NCBI GenBank assembly: GCA_013530545.1
Contig: SPVA01000118.1
Span: forward strand, 1-64,000
Direction of reading: 5' to 3'
Length of the DNA stretch: 64,000 bases
Source: Acinetobacter lwoffii
GTDB taxonomy: Bacteria > Pseudomonadota > Gammaproteobacteria > Pseudomonadales > Moraxellaceae
Shown piece after piece: positions 39,705 to 48,386 of this stretch (the stretch's first letter is position 1; each line of letters starts with the position of its first letter). The notes beneath the pieces were generated by a model, which had not been told where the DNA came from, ran no database searches, and saw only the letters and a program-made list of their open reading frames with translations. A program made the translations under genes and the position numbers.

Positions 39705-39830
39705 CCGTCAAATAAATGAAATTTTATAAAAAAATTCATCAATTTTAAGGATGTGTTAGCAACGAATATGCCAGCATAGCCATTTGACGGGTTAAAATGT
39801 TGGAACAGCTTACAGCCCCAGGGCTATGCT
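39705..39830 (-). promoter_or_regulatory. Structured, pseudoknot-capable leader of the purine permease gene
   Basis: Two perfect 9-bp inverted repeats interlock: 39773-39781 with 39822-39830, and 39782-39790 with 39705-39713. Read on the minus strand, the second pair's first arm is in the loop of the first hairpin, directly next to its stem, which is the geometry of an H-type pseudoknot or of two competing folds. The last arm ends 41 bases before the permease ATG. A GGGTT/AACCC pairing (39836-39840 with 39789-39793) could compete. This may be a purine-sensing leader, an operator array, or chance. It does not match the known purine riboswitch core that I know. Confidence 0.4.
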
Positions 39831-39854
39831 ATAAAAACCCAAAAAAAATCTAAA

Positions 39855-39890
39855 CAAAAAAGCTGCATAACCTTTATGCAGCTTTATTTT
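39855..39890. terminator. Hairpin terminator in the AT-rich gap upstream of the permease
   Basis: AGCTGCATAA and TTATGCAGCT arms with a three-base loop. The A-run on the left makes a T-run for minus-strand transcripts, so it may end an RNA coming from 39.9-40.8 kb. Confidence 0.7.
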
Positions 39891-40103
39891 CTCGATTTAA
39901 ATCAAATGCTTAACAAGATGAATTCTGCTTCATCCTGATCGTTGGCAAATTATAACACATTGATTTCTTATTGCTTATTTGATTTTACACTTTATTAGAA
40001 ATTAATATATTCCAGGTGAATATTTAAAAAATTTTATTATATTTATTATGGTTTTAATTTTATTAATCCAGCCCAATTGGCGGGAGGAAGATATATAACC
40101 TGC

Positions 40104-40265
40104 TTAATGTCGATGCCGATTGGATTCCAGCAATTTGCTTGAATCACGTCCATCGTTCAAGACATGACGGATCTTTTCATATTTTCTGATTTCTGACTGT
40201 TTATGGACACAAAATCCTAATAAACTGATCATTAAGGCAAAAACAGGGATAGCATATATTTTCAT
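40104..40265 (-). CDS. Possible 53-residue membrane peptide
   Basis: From an ATG at 40265 the frame codes for an N-terminal hydrophobic segment (MKIYAIPVFALMISLLGF), one Cys, and a charged tail rich in Arg, Lys, Ser and His. This is the shape of a small single-pass protein or a signal-peptide-bearing peptide. A GTG eight codons upstream (40289) also opens the frame. Neither has a ribosome site, so I give low confidence. A minus-strand terminator at 39855-39890 would fit as its 3-prime end. Confidence 0.35.
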   Translation of the reverse strand: MKIYAIPVFALMISLLGFCVHKQSEIRKYEKIRHVLNDGRDSSKLLESNRHRH

Positions 40266-40791
40266 TTTTATTATGCTGCTTTGTAACACTATGCAATTAT
40301 GCTAACAAAAAACCTAACAAACTTGTGACATAGTTTACATTTAACCCGATAGAAGGCATTTATTTATCCTCTAAATATTAATTTTATGTCGTTTTATTTA
40401 TTAATACTTAATTAATTTATAATTCTTTTTTCAAAAAATCGATCCTATTAAAAACCCTTTTAAAAAAACTAAATAATTGAATTTAATATATTTTTTAAAC
40501 AACCTAAAAGAAGTTTATTCAAAATTAAAATATGTAGATAAATGAAATCTAACCTATTCAATAGAACTTATTTCGGTTTATTTTATCGGCCTTTTCCAAG
40601 AATGCTCAACTTTAATTTTTAAAATAAAATGATCTAAATAAGGGAGATTTTGCAAGGGATTTCAAAGTGTTTAACGATATTTTTTATTTTTAACTATCTT
40701 GAAGTTTTCATTATGCAGTTCATCCACACTTCACTCATCATAGAGTCAAATCGTTGAACACTAGTTAAGAAGCTAACCATGATAAAGACAT

Positions 40792-40831
40792 CCCAATATC
40801 CGGCATACATATCCTCATGCTGGATACTGGG
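40792..40831 (-). terminator. Hairpin after yaaA
   Basis: An imperfect 15-bp stem (CCCAATATCCGGCAT and ATGCTGGATACTGGG) lies 12 bases past the stop, followed on the minus strand by a T-rich stretch. Confidence 0.6.
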
Positions 40832-40842
40832 AATCATCTCAT

Positions 40843-41625
40843 TTATGCACTCAGTTGTTCATCACGCTTGAACACCAGTTCTCCTTTGAGTGAACTGTCT
40901 GCATCAAAATAATAGCCATCAGTATTAAAAGCTTTTAGCCCCTCTATACGATCAATTTTATTTTCAATCATAAAACGCGCCATGAGACCGCGTGCTTTTT
41001 TGGCATAGAAACTGATCACTTTATATTTGCCATTTTTCTGATCCAGAAATACCGGCTTGATAATGTCTGCCTGAATTTTGCACTCGTTGACTGATTTGTA
41101 ATATTCATCAGAGGCGATATTCACCAGGATTTCAGAATTTGCTGCTGCTAGATCCTGATTAATCACATCAGTAATGTGATGTGCCCAGAAGTCATATAGG
41201 TTATGCCCGCGGGAATTGGCCAATTTGGTTCCCATTTCCAGACGGTACGGCATCATCAAATCCAAGGGACGTAAGAGTCCATATAATCCAGACAACATGC
41301 GTAAACGGTCTTGTGCATAGTGCAGATCTTCATGTTTTAAACTATAGGCATCCAGACCTGTATACACATCGCCTTTAAATGCAAAAATCGCCTGACGGGC
41401 ATTGGCTAAATTAAAATCCGGTTGCCAGTCATTAAAACGTGCGGTATTTAAAGTGGCAATTTTTTCACTAACACTCATTAAGCTGGAAATTTCTGTTGCA
41501 GAAAGTGTGCGACAAACGTTGATCAAGTCCTGTGAATGTTCTAATAATCTCGCTTGAGTAAATTGGTCAGTCGGTAATGGAGTATCGTAATCGAGAGTTT
41601 TGGCTGGAGAAATTAAAGCGAGCAT
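40843..41625 (-). CDS. yaaA: Peroxide stress protein YaaA (DUF328)
   Basis: YaaA lowers free iron and protects DNA during peroxide stress in E. coli. It has a cantaloupe-fold DNA-binding structure. The 260-residue protein starts with the signature [13 protein letters not shown] and contains [45 protein letters not shown] and the C-terminal [10 protein letters not shown]. All these blocks are intact. It is transcribed alone. Confidence 0.95.
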   Translation of the reverse strand: MLALISPAKTLDYDTPLPTDQFTQARLLEHSQDLINVCRTLSATEISSLMSVSEKIATLNTARFNDWQPDFNLANARQAIFAFKGDVYTGLDAYSLKHEDLHYAQDRLRMLSGLYGLLRPLDLMMPYRLEMGTKLANSRGHNLYDFWAHHITDVINQDLAAANSEILVNIASDEYYKSVNECKIQADIIKPVFLDQKNGKYKVISFYAKKARGLMARFMIENKIDRIEGLKAFNTDGYYFDADSSLKGELVFKRDEQLSA

Positions 41626-41748
41626 GGCAACCTGGTCAAAAAATGATTAATCAAACTATATCAGTCTGCTTATTTTAATTCCAATTCATGTTTTTATTCA
41701 CCATAATCGTTAAAATGCACGATTCTCCTGTTAATCATCGGTTTTTAT

Positions 41749-42381
41749 ATGCCCGAGCAAATTTTTCTTCAAGGGCCTGCGGGTCAGATTGAAGTTTTTG
41801 TGGATTATCCTCAGGGTGAAGTGAAAGGATTCGCGGTAGTTTGTCACCCCCATCCATTGCAAGGCGGTACACCACAACATAAGGTTCCGGTTTTACTGGC
41901 ACAAATGTATCTGGAACGTGGCTGTATTGTGTATCGTCCAAGTTTCCGTGGTTCTGGTCAAAGTGAAGGTATACATGACGAGGGCTTCGGTGAGACGGAT
42001 GATGTATTAGAAGTCATTCGGTTCGCTCGTAACCAGCATATTGCCCTGCCTTTTTATGCAGGTGGTTTTAGTTTTGGTGCGCATGTCATGGCAAAAAGCT
42101 ATGCAGCCTTACCCGTAGAACTGCAACCAAAGCAAACCATTTTATGTGGTCTGCCGACTGCAACAGTGGCTGGTATTCGCCATTATGTTACACCTGCAAT
42201 TAAAGGCGACATTCTGTTCATTCATGGCGAAGCCGATGAAGTGACTTTGCTCTCAGATATGATTGAATGGGCAAAGCCACAACGCCATTTAGTGACCGTA
42301 TTACCTGGTGCCAATCATTTTTTTACCGGATATTTAAAGCAATTGCGGATCGCAATGACCCGGTACTTAGCGCTTGGTTAA
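41749..42381 (+). CDS. Alpha/beta hydrolase
   Basis: The 210-residue hydrolase belongs to the small group with an HPHP oxyanion block (VVCHPHPLQGGT). It has the nucleophile Ser108 in AGGFSFGAH, an Asp in HGEADEVT and a His in GANHFF. Related proteins are annotated as CocE/DUF-type esterases with no firm substrate. No signal peptide, so it is likely cytoplasmic. It shares a bidirectional terminator with the GNAT gene. Confidence 0.88.
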   Translation: MPEQIFLQGPAGQIEVFVDYPQGEVKGFAVVCHPHPLQGGTPQHKVPVLLAQMYLERGCIVYRPSFRGSGQSEGIHDEGFGETDDVLEVIRFARNQHIALPFYAGGFSFGAHVMAKSYAALPVELQPKQTILCGLPTATVAGIRHYVTPAIKGDILFIHGEADEVTLLSDMIEWAKPQRHLVTVLPGANHFFTGYLKQLRIAMTRYLALG

Positions 42382-42384
42382 ATA

Positions 42385-42411
42385 AAAAACCCATCAGATG
42401 ATGGGTTTTTT
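42385..42411. terminator. Bidirectional terminator between hydrolase and GNAT genes
   Basis: AACCCATCA and TGATGGGTT-type arms with A-run and T-run flanks; it abuts the stop codons on both sides. Confidence 0.85.
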
Positions 42412-42412
42412 A

Positions 42413-42955
42413 TTAAAAGACAAAATCTTCTGCAAAAATTTCATACATCACAGCCCGATATTTAGGCTTATCGATGTAGCGGATAATTTTTCCGCCCAAG
42501 CGTTCTGCAATTTTACGGCTAGCCCAGTTTTCTTCTGCTACCGGGTAGCTTAAAACTTGAATCCCTAATGTATTGAAAGCATAAGCCACAACACAATGCA
42601 CTGCCTCATGTCCATAATGATGACCATGTGCAGTTTCACGAATCCAAATACCGACTTCAGGTATTTCATCATGAAGTCGATGCAAACCACATAGCCCAAT
42701 AAATTCTTGTGTTTCAATATGACGGATCACAAATACATATTCTTTATAATCAGTCATATTTTCCAGCCAATTTTGCCAGACTGTTGCAAATCCCTGTTCA
42801 GATTGTGGTGGGTCCCACGCCATAAAACGTGTCAAACTCGGCGTAATTGAAGCATAAGTTTCTTTGGCATCGGCTGATTTAAAACAATTCAGGATCAAGC
42901 GTTTACTTTGCAGTGTAGGCAAAGCTGGTTGAGTCTGTTGAATTAGCTCTTCCAT
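42413..42955 (-). CDS. GNAT-family N-acetyltransferase (RimJ/RimL-like)
   Basis: The 180-residue protein has the RimJ/RimL-type GNAT layout: LQSKRLILNCFKSADAKE at the start, FIGLCGLHRLHDEIPEVGIWI in the core, and the acetyl-CoA site HGHHYGHEAV (a variant of Q/RxxGxG/A, with His where Gly is common). The acceptor is unknown. The gene overlaps the upstream hypothetical gene by 13 bases, so the two are translated together. Confidence 0.85.
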   Translation of the reverse strand: MEELIQQTQPALPTLQSKRLILNCFKSADAKETYASITPSLTRFMAWDPPQSEQGFATVWQNWLENMTDYKEYVFVIRHIETQEFIGLCGLHRLHDEIPEVGIWIRETAHGHHYGHEAVHCVVAYAFNTLGIQVLSYPVAEENWASRKIAERLGGKIIRYIDKPKYRAVMYEIFAEDFVF

Positions 42956-43305
42956 TCAAACTCGCTAAAGCTTTCCTGCTCTTTTAGAGAGGTTTCCACT
43001 GCCTGTGCAAGCTGATTAAGCAGGCTTCTTTCAGTGATGCGATCCAGCCAGTCCTGTTCTTCTTCAGGATATGAGGCAATTTCACAGACCAGATGCCCTT
43101 GTTCATCTCTGGTTTCACAACTCACCGATAAAGGCAGCGCATGTTCTTCCACGCTGACGGCAACCTGAGCTCCACTTTGGCTTAAGGTCTGAAAACCATA
43201 TTTGCCTAATTTTTCGGCAAGCAAATGTGCTACATATTCCTGGGTTTCCTGACCATCCCGTGGTGTTTGGCTCTGGGTATTGGCCATGAATTTTAATTTT
43301 CGCAT
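42943..43305 (-). CDS. Hypothetical protein co-translated with the GNAT gene
   Basis: I do not recognise this 120-residue soluble protein. It is acidic, Gln/Glu-rich and has a mixed alpha/beta composition (ALPLSVSCETRDEQGHLVCEIASYP in the middle). The ATG at 43305 has GGAAG six bases upstream, better than the longer (43317) or shorter (43287) options. It overlaps the GNAT gene by 13 bases. Confidence 0.7.
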   Translation of the reverse strand: MRKLKFMANTQSQTPRDGQETQEYVAHLLAEKLGKYGFQTLSQSGAQVAVSVEEHALPLSVSCETRDEQGHLVCEIASYPEEEQDWLDRITERSLLNQLAQAVETSLKEQESFSEFEWKS

Positions 43306-43360
43306 CGCTACTTCCAAATGGCTTTTTTCTTATATGGGTTTAGCATAAGCAATATAAACA

Positions 43361-43388
43361 AAACAGCCAAGCAAAAGCTTGGCTGTTT
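43361..43388 (-). terminator. Terminator of the pheA-hisC-tyrA/aroA cluster
   Basis: A perfect 12-bp stem (AAACAGCCAAGC) with an AAAA loop lies 16 bases after the aroA stop. Confidence 0.8.
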
Positions 43389-43404
43389 CACATAATTTTA
43401 AAAA

Positions 43405-45651
43405 TTATTCTGACACTTGAATTGGCAATCCTGCGATTGAGGTTAATTCTGTGAAGGTCGGGAAACTGGTTGCGACCGTTTCAGTACCGACAATCTTGAT
43501 CTGCTCCGAATTACGCAAACCGGCAATTGAAAAACTCATCGCGATACGGTGATCATGATGCGATTCAATTTCACCACCGCTAAAGATTGGCGACCAGTCA
43601 CCGGACTTGCCCTTACCTTCAATGATGATGCCATCGTCCGTTGGGGTACAGTCAATACCCATGGTTTGAAGACCATCTGCCATGACCTGAATACGATCCG
43701 ATTCTTTCACGCGAAGCTCGGCAGCGCCGGTCAAAATCGTCTGACCTTCAGCACATGCAGCTGCAATAAATAACGCCGGGAATTCATCAATTGCCAATGG
43801 TACCTGATCTTCTGGCATATGAATGCCTTTGAGCGTACGTGTACCACGAATACGAATATCTGCAATCGGTTCACCGCCCGCAATACGCTCGTTTTCAACT
43901 GTAATGTCCGCACCCATTTGCTTGAGGATTTCAATCACACCAGTACGGGTCGGGTTAATGCCTACCGCTTCAAGGGTGACGTCCGAATTTTCAGTAATGG
44001 CCGCACCCACCATAAAGAAGGCTGCTGAAGAAATATCTGAAGGCACTTGAATATTGGTACCCACTAACTTGCCGCCACCTTGCAGGGAAATTCGATTACC
44101 TTCGGTTTTCACTTCATAACCAAATGCACGCAGCATACGTTCAGTATGGTCGCGTGTTGGTTCTGGTTCAGTCACCGAAGTTTCACCTTCCGCCCATAGA
44201 CCTGCAAGTAGAATCCCTGATTTCACCTGAGCAGAGGCCATTGGCAAATCGTACTGAATCCCTTTAAGGTTTTGATTGCCGGTGATGGATACAGGTGGTG
44301 TACCGCGTTCACCTGTGGTCTGAATTTGCGCACCCATTTCACGTAAAGGCTTGGCAATACGCTCCATTGGACGCTTGGATAAAGATGCGTCACCAGTCAT
44401 GACTGAATCAAATTTTTGTGCAGCCAGCATACCCGACAACAAACGCATTGAAGTGCCCGAGTTGCCCATATAAATGGCAGACTGTGGCGCTTTAAGGCCA
44501 TGCATGCCAACACCATGAATGGTCACTTCACCATTTTTAGGGCCTTCAATGCTCACACCCATATCACGGAAAGCTTGCAGTGTCGCTAGAGCATCCTCAC
44601 CTTCCAGAAAGCCGGTCACATGTGTGGTACCTTCTGCAATCGCACCAAACATGATCGAGCGATGTGACACAGATTTGTCACCTGGCACGGTAAATTTACC
44701 CTGAAATTTCTTGGCACCCGGCTGAATGGTAAATTGTTGTGTCACTTTATTTTTCTCCATGAAAGGTTTCTTGGCGAGCATATGGTTGAAATGCTGGCGA
44801 GCTGCCTGCGCATGACCCAATAAGCCCATCAATGCGTGGGAATCTTCATCTTCAATCAATTTGCGGATAATCGCGAGCTGCTGTTCAAAGCCATCAACAG
44901 CATTCAGAACTGCTTTTTTATTAGCAAAAAAGATGTCATGCCACATTTGTGGATCGCTGGCGGCAATTCGCGAGAAATCCCGAAAACCACCCGCAGCATA
45001 ACGAAATATATCTAAATTGTCTTCACGCTTGGCCAATTGTTCAACCAAGTTGAATGCCATAAGATGCGGAAGATGACTGGTATGCGCCAGCACTTCATCG
45101 TGCTTGTCGACATCCATGCAAATCACTTCGGCTTTCGCCGCTTGCCACAGCTGAATCAGTTTATCGACGGCCCAGTTTGCACTGCTTGGCAGTGGCGTCA
45201 AAATCACTTTGTGATTGGCAAATAAATCAACTTTACCTGCATGTACCCCAGTATGCTCGGCACCTGCAATCGGATGGCCCGGTACAAAACCTTCAGGCAG
45301 TTCATCGCCAAAAACCGCTTTCGCTGCATCGACCACATTACCTTTGGTACTACCAACATCAGTAATAATGGTATTGGGAGATAAATAAGGCTGAATGGCT
45401 TCCAACACCTTTTGCGTGGCACGTACCGGCAATGCAAGCACTACCAGATCAGCACCTTTGACCGCCTCTACAGGATCGGCATAACCTTCGGAAATCAGGC
45501 CAAGAGATTTAGCATCTTCCAAAGTCTTTTGTGAACGTGTCGATGCAACAATGTCATTGGCCAAATGCTCGGCTCGAATGACACGCGCCAGACTTGAACC
45601 AATCAGTCCAAGCCCGATAAATGCAACTTTTTCAAACAGTGGCTGCGACAT
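43405..45651 (-). CDS. aroA: Fused prephenate dehydrogenase / EPSP synthase (TyrA-AroA)
   Basis: The single 748-residue protein carries two enzymes of aromatic synthesis. Residues ~1-295 are prephenate dehydrogenase (NAD site GLGLIGSSLAR, active-site His in PGHPIAGAEHTG), which leads to tyrosine. Residues ~310-748 are 3-phosphoshikimate 1-carboxyvinyltransferase (GDKSVSHRSIMFGA, GNSGTSMRLL, LSKRPMERI, RVKESDRI), which makes EPSP for all aromatics. The fusion is known in Acinetobacter and some pseudomonads. It starts three bases after the hisC stop, so the two are co-translated. The EPSP synthase looks like the common class I type. Confidence 0.95.
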   Translation of the reverse strand: MSQPLFEKVAFIGLGLIGSSLARVIRAEHLANDIVASTRSQKTLEDAKSLGLISEGYADPVEAVKGADLVVLALPVRATQKVLEAIQPYLSPNTIITDVGSTKGNVVDAAKAVFGDELPEGFVPGHPIAGAEHTGVHAGKVDLFANHKVILTPLPSSANWAVDKLIQLWQAAKAEVICMDVDKHDEVLAHTSHLPHLMAFNLVEQLAKREDNLDIFRYAAGGFRDFSRIAASDPQMWHDIFFANKKAVLNAVDGFEQQLAIIRKLIEDEDSHALMGLLGHAQAARQHFNHMLAKKPFMEKNKVTQQFTIQPGAKKFQGKFTVPGDKSVSHRSIMFGAIAEGTTHVTGFLEGEDALATLQAFRDMGVSIEGPKNGEVTIHGVGMHGLKAPQSAIYMGNSGTSMRLLSGMLAAQKFDSVMTGDASLSKRPMERIAKPLREMGAQIQTTGERGTPPVSITGNQNLKGIQYDLPMASAQVKSGILLAGLWAEGETSVTEPEPTRDHTERMLRAFGYEVKTEGNRISLQGGGKLVGTNIQVPSDISSAAFFMVGAAITENSDVTLEAVGINPTRTGVIEILKQMGADITVENERIAGGEPIADIRIRGTRTLKGIHMPEDQVPLAIDEFPALFIAAACAEGQTILTGAAELRVKESDRIQVMADGLQTMGIDCTPTDDGIIIEGKGKSGDWSPIFSGGEIESHHDHRIAMSFSIAGLRNSEQIKIVGTETVATSFPTFTELTSIAGLPIQVSE

Positions 45652-45654
45652 GGT

Positions 45655-46746
45655 TTAAGCTTTTGCCTCTAAACCGAGTACTTTAGCCAATGCGCTCAAG
45701 AATTTCGCATTTTCTGCTTCAGTACCAATCGATACCCGAATGTGATTAGAAATACCGACCGGACGCACAATCACCCCTTGCTTGAGCAGACCATTGAAGG
45801 TTGCTGATGGGTCTGCCTGTACATCTACCAAGATAAAGTTGGCACGTGAAGGCACATAGTTAAGACCCAAAGCCTTAAAACCAGCTTCAAGTTGCGCCAT
45901 ACCGGCTTTATTCACTTCACGAGAACGCGCGATAAAATCTTCATCTTTCAGTGCAGCCACCGCAGCCACCATCGCAAGATGGTTGACATTAAATGGCTGA
46001 CGAATACGATTGAGATAATCCGTCACTTCTACTGAAGCCAGAGCAAAACCAACACGTAGTGCAGCCAAACCATAGCACTTCGACAAAGTACGGCTAACGA
46101 TCAGGTTTGGATATTGAGCCAAGAATTTCAGACTGTTGAAGTTTTCCGGGAAATATTCCACATAGGCTTCATCCAGAACCACGATGACATTGGCAGGAAC
46201 TTTTTGCATGAACGCTTCAAATTCAGCTTCTTCAAACCAGGTTCCTGTTGGATTATTCGGGTTTGCAATGAAGACGAGTTTGGTATTGTCTTGAATTGCA
46301 GCCGCCATTGCTTCCAAGTCATGCGAAAAGCCTTTAGCTGGCACTTCAATCGCTTGTGCATTAATGGCTTGAGTCACCAATGCATAAACTGCAAAAGCAT
46401 GCTGGCTATACACCACCGAATCATTTTCTGAAACGAATGCGCGGGCAAACATTTCCAGTAAGTCGTTTGAACCATTCCCCAAGGTAATCTGATCGTGATT
46501 AAAACCAAACTGGGCCTTGATCTGATCTTTCAGGATAAAACCACCACCATCCGGATAACGGCCAATTTCAGCAATTTCCGCAGCGACCGCTTCTTTGACT
46601 TTATCTGAACAACCCAGCGGATTTTCATTTGAAGCCAGTTTGACGATATCGGTAAGCCCCAACTCGCGCTCAAGTTCACTGATCGGCTTACCCGGTTGAT
46701 ATGGCTTTAATTTTGAGATGCCTGAATTAGCTGGAACAAACGACAT
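45655..46746 (-). CDS. hisC: Histidinol-phosphate/aromatic aminotransferase (HisC family)
   Basis: The 363-residue class I/II aminotransferase has the HisC hallmarks: KLASNENPLGCS, the PNNPTGTWF block, the PLP lysine in SRTLSKCYGLAALRVGFA, and the C-terminal GISNHIRVSIG. Its position between pheA and tyrA-aroA, not with other his genes, suggests it makes phenylalanine and tyrosine from phenylpyruvate and hydroxyphenylpyruvate, alone or as well as acting in histidine synthesis. This dual role is inferred. Confidence 0.92.
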   Translation of the reverse strand: MSFVPANSGISKLKPYQPGKPISELERELGLTDIVKLASNENPLGCSDKVKEAVAAEIAEIGRYPDGGGFILKDQIKAQFGFNHDQITLGNGSNDLLEMFARAFVSENDSVVYSQHAFAVYALVTQAINAQAIEVPAKGFSHDLEAMAAAIQDNTKLVFIANPNNPTGTWFEEAEFEAFMQKVPANVIVVLDEAYVEYFPENFNSLKFLAQYPNLIVSRTLSKCYGLAALRVGFALASVEVTDYLNRIRQPFNVNHLAMVAAVAALKDEDFIARSREVNKAGMAQLEAGFKALGLNYVPSRANFILVDVQADPSATFNGLLKQGVIVRPVGISNHIRVSIGTEAENAKFLSALAKVLGLEAKA

Positions 46747-46775
46747 TTTAGACTTCCAATTTTAAATATAAAACA

Positions 46776-46801
46776 GTGGTCAGCACCCTCGCCCTGACCA
46801 C
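46776..46801 (-). other. Hairpin between pheA and hisC
   Basis: GTGGTCAG and CTGACCAC arms enclose a 10-base loop in the 66-base gap. No T-run follows, so read-through or RNA processing is more likely than full termination. Confidence 0.5.
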
Positions 46802-46812
46802 GGATAGCTGAC

Positions 46813-47940
46813 TTAAAGTACAGCTGCAGGATATGAACCGAGTACGCGAACTTCTTTGACCAAAGGACGAATTTCTTCAATGGCTGCTTTCACGTGTTCC
46901 TGCTCAATATGGCCTTCAAGATCAATGAAGAACACATAAGCCCATTTTTCAGGAAGTGCAGGACGGGTTTCAATACTGGTCAGACTGATATTGTGCTTGG
47001 CAAACGGCGCCAGAATTTCCAGCAAAGCTCCGGCACGATCATGCGCTGAGATTAGTAATGAAGTCTTGTCATTACCACTTTGAGGCACTTTTTCACGACC
47101 AATCACCAGGAAGCGTGTGGTATTTTCCGGATTGTCCTCGATATTGCTATGCATGATTTCGAGATCATAGATACTCGCAGCAATTTCAGAGGCAATCGCA
47201 GCAGAATGCCATTCATTACGAATACGGCGCGCTGCTTCCGCATTGGAACTTAAAGCGACACGTTCCACACCTGGATAATGAGCATCCAGCCACTTACGAC
47301 ACTGTGCCAAAGTCTGCTGATGCGCATAAATCTGTTTGATGCTGTCTTTACGGGTATTTTCAGAAATCAGGAACTGATGGTGAATCGGTAATTCAACTTC
47401 GCCAATCACATTCAGGTTCGAGGTTTTGAAACAGTCTAAAGTATGGTTCACCACGCCTTCAGAGGAATTTTCTACCGGCACCAGACCATAATGGGCACTA
47501 CCCGCTTCCACGTCACGGAAAACTTCATCAATGGTCGGTAAAGGACGAACCACAGCATCATGGCCAAAGTGCTTGAGTACCGCAGAATGAGTATAGGTCC
47601 CGACTGGTCCCAAGAAAGCAATGCTTTGCGGAGCTTCAAGTGCAAGACAGGCCGACATGATTTCACGGAACAGACGTGCCATGGTGGTATCAGACAATGG
47701 CCCTTCATTACGTTCCATGACATTACGCAAAACCTGAGCTTCACGTTCTGGGCGGTAAAACAGCGGATTCTCTTCTGAGGCAAACTTTGCTTTTGCCACA
47801 GCTTCAGCCAAACGTGCCCGACGGTTAATCAATTGCTGAATTTGCTGATCAACAGAATCGATATCTTCACGAATTTTTGCCAAATCAAGAGAAGTCGTGG
47901 TGTTTTGATCGTCGTTGATCATTGTTCTGTCGCCCTTCAT
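46813..47940 (-). CDS. pheA: Bifunctional chorismate mutase / prephenate dehydratase (P-protein)
   Basis: PheA converts chorismate through prephenate to phenylpyruvate. The 375-residue protein starts with a chorismate mutase domain (residues ~20-100, LDLAKIREDIDSVDQQIQQLINRR). The prephenate dehydratase domain follows (IAFLGPVGTYTHSA, VPVENSSEGVVNHTLD with the catalytic Thr region, and STTRFLVIG-type NTTRFLVIG). A C-terminal ACT domain (LTSIETRP) binds phenylalanine for feedback. ATGs at 47940 and 47922 are both plausible: the first has AAGG three bases away, the second has AAGGG ten bases away. Promoter elements probably lie in the 47941-48000 region. Confidence 0.94.
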   Translation of the reverse strand: MKGDRTMINDDQNTTTSLDLAKIREDIDSVDQQIQQLINRRARLAEAVAKAKFASEENPLFYRPEREAQVLRNVMERNEGPLSDTTMARLFREIMSACLALEAPQSIAFLGPVGTYTHSAVLKHFGHDAVVRPLPTIDEVFRDVEAGSAHYGLVPVENSSEGVVNHTLDCFKTSNLNVIGEVELPIHHQFLISENTRKDSIKQIYAHQQTLAQCRKWLDAHYPGVERVALSSNAEAARRIRNEWHSAAIASEIAASIYDLEIMHSNIEDNPENTTRFLVIGREKVPQSGNDKTSLLISAHDRAGALLEILAPFAKHNISLTSIETRPALPEKWAYVFFIDLEGHIEQEHVKAAIEEIRPLVKEVRVLGSYPAAVL

Positions 47941-48386
47941 AAACCTTATCTGTTCAGTATAACAATAGTGAGCTTTGTAGATTAAGTCTTAAAAACATAC
48001 AGTTGATTTTAACCGTTTATCGCTTTTGGTCATATCTGGTAACATTTACTTCAGCTTTTCTGCTTGATTTACATTATTAAATTGTAAACTTTGCCTCTCC
48101 ATATTAACTGATTTTAAGGAAGATAAAATATCACTATTTCTTAATCTATATAGCGGTTTTAAGCATAAGAAAATTAAAATAATTACTTTTCACACGTCAT
48201 TTTTGAACCATTCATATCTAAGATAGATTTCACAATAAAATGCACACTCTGCAACCCCATTTTTATCGACTTCTCTTTGATTTCAGTTATTTTTTTACAT
48301 TAAATCACTACTCAATTACAAAGCAGAGACGATTTTTTAACCAATCATAGATAGTCTAACTTAAAACAAGCGTTTGGGTGTCAGTC
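47941..48386. other. Divergent intergenic region pheA / DJ-1-like gene
   Basis: About 446 AT-rich bases without a supported gene. A TATACT near 47957 on the minus strand could be the pheA -10. No leader peptide rich in Phe codons was seen upstream of pheA. Confidence 0.5.

Larger units (their letters stand above)
39891..40842. other. AT-rich, gene-poor gap between the permease and yaaA
   Basis: Nearly 1 kb is very AT-rich. It contains one weak small frame (40104-40265, minus), the yaaA terminator hairpin at 40792-40831 and the bidirectional hairpin at its left end. No other gene or RNA is supported. Its composition differs from the rest of the window. Confidence 0.6.
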
